A stretch of DNA of 16,226 nt from Dokdonella_A sp035760865 (GTDB lineage: Bacteria; Pseudomonadota; Gammaproteobacteria; Xanthomonadales; Rhodanobacteraceae), in assembly GCA_035760865.1 (NCBI GenBank), contig DASTSE010000129.1, positions 1 through 16,226 of the forward strand, read 5' to 3'. A model generated the notes under the pieces. The model was given only the letters and a program-made list of their open reading frames with translations, did no database searches and had not been told where the DNA came from. Shown here one piece after another: positions 15,608 through 16,226 of this stretch; within the stretch, counting starts at the first letter, position 1; every line of letters begins with the position of its first letter. The translations under genes were made by a program, and so were the position numbers.

Positions 15608-16170
15608 TCGCTCCTCCCGAGCGAACGCGCGAGCGTGTCGACCGCGCGCTTGATCGCCATGCGCACCGCGTCCGGCGTGGACTGCACTTCAGCGGCGATG
15701 TCCTCGTACGTCATGTCGAACTCCATCCGCATGATGACCAGCTCGCGCGCACGCGCGGGCAGGGCCTCGAGCGCCGCTTCGTAGCGCTCGAGGCGTTCGC
15801 GCCCGATCGCCTGCTCGAGCGGTGACGCGGTCTCGTCCTCGACCAGCGCCTCGTTCAATTCGAGGCTCTCGCCGCGCCGCGCGACCCGACGGATCTCGTT
15901 GCGCAGCAGGTTCAGCAAGGTGCTGCGCAGGTAGGCCAGGAAGCTGCCCGCGCCGCCGTACTCGAACGTCCCGATCTGCTTCAACACGCGGAAGAGGGTG
16001 ACCTGAACAAGATCGTCGGTGTCGGTGAGGTCGCGCGTGGACGGCGGCAGGCGCCCGTGTGCCCAGCGCCGCAGCATCGGCAGGTAGCGCGCCGCGAGCC
16101 GGTCGCGCGCCGCCGCGTCGCCGCCGCGCGCGCGATCGAGCAGGAAGGCGGTCGTCTCTTCGGCGAGCAT
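15604..16170 (-). CDS. ECF-type sigma-70 family RNA polymerase sigma factor, kinase-linked
   Basis: 188 residues, the usual ECF length. Region 2 spans about 21-95, with RDLTDTDDLVQVTLFRVLKQ at 46-65 as the core-binding helix and GSFLAYLRSTLLNLLRNEIRR at about 75-95 as region 2.3-2.4. An acidic linker (101-122) leads to region 4 (about 125-183), with ALPARARELVIMRMEFDMTY and the recognition helix STPDAVRMAIKRAVDTL. No anti-sigma gene is adjacent; instead the stop overlaps the start of a Ser/Thr kinase gene (ATGA), which suggests control by phosphorylation. At the position after DLVQ, where most ECF factors carry Glu or Asp, this one has Val57 followed by Thr58. ATG 16170 is the only reasonable start; it has no Shine-Dalgarno sequence, and TATAAG ends 6 bases before it. 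It is the first gene of the sigma/kinase/protease operon. Confidence 0.94.
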   Translation of the reverse strand: MLAEETTAFLLDRARGGDAAARDRLAARYLPMLRRWAHGRLPPSTRDLTDTDDLVQVTLFRVLKQIGTFEYGGAGSFLAYLRSTLLNLLRNEIRRVARRGESLELNEALVEDETASPLEQAIGRERLERYEAALEALPARARELVIMRMEFDMTYEDIAAEVQSTPDAVRMAIKRAVDTLARSLGRSE

Positions 16171-16176
16171 GCCCGG

Positions 16177-16185
16177 CTTATAGCA
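16177..16185 (-). promoter_or_regulatory. Extended -10 element abutting the sigma-factor start codon
   Basis: On the minus strand the bases read TGCTATAAG, an extended -10 (TGn plus TATAAG, five of six matches). Only six bases separate it from ATG 16170, so initiation at the usual distance would fall on or next to the A of the start codon and give a leaderless mRNA. No good -35 is seen at 16-18 bases, which extended -10 promoters can tolerate. Confidence 0.5.
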
Positions 16186-16226
16186 CGCGTCCCAGTGCCG
16201 GCCCCTGTCGAGCGCGGTCCGACGCT

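Overview
The window looks like a chromosomal segment of a high-GC gammaproteobacterium, most likely of the Lysobacterales (Xanthomonadales), for example a Dokdonella-like Rhodanobacteraceae or Lysobacteraceae member. This rests on GC-saturated third codon positions, on large secreted proteins that end in a short IFADGFD-type tail (which I associate from memory with this order), and on secreted proteins with GQG/aromatic repeats. The taxon is an inference, not a search result. I see no tRNA, rRNA, CRISPR array or insertion sequence. The window is almost fully coding, with ten genes. Many other long open frames, on both strands, are GC-rich shadows of these genes.

Layout. (1) 1-3620, minus strand: a DeaD/CsdA-type DEAD-box RNA helicase, then a GNAT acetyltransferase of the phosphinothricin/methionine-sulfoximine type whose start lies inside the helicase end, then a secreted cupredoxin fusion that runs off the left edge. 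(2) 3758-6567, plus strand: a secreted beta-helix protein translationally coupled (ATGA overlap) to a secreted FG-GAP/propeller-like protein. (3) 6584-10627, minus strand and convergent with block 2: two tandem paralogous secreted beta-helix proteins, the upstream one extended by a second N-terminal beta-helix domain. (4) 10930-16170, minus strand: a compact signalling operon of an ECF-type sigma factor, a membrane Ser/Thr kinase with a probable periplasmic DUF4384 domain, and a signal-peptide-bearing TPR-CHAT protease.

How the parts may work together. Block 4 looks like a trans-envelope signalling unit. The kinase domain shares the cytoplasm with the sigma factor, and its C-terminal domain faces the same compartment as the exported TPR-CHAT protein. 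Sigma and kinase overlap by ATGA, and the protease gene has its own candidate promoter containing a 14-bp palindrome. Blocks 2 and 3 form an island of exported proteins that share a C-terminal tail, which could be an export, anchoring or maturation signal. Whether block 4 controls or processes the proteins of blocks 2 and 3 is a hypothesis resting only on adjacency. The two most interesting signals are the sigma/kinase/secreted-CHAT operon and the shared C-terminal tail.
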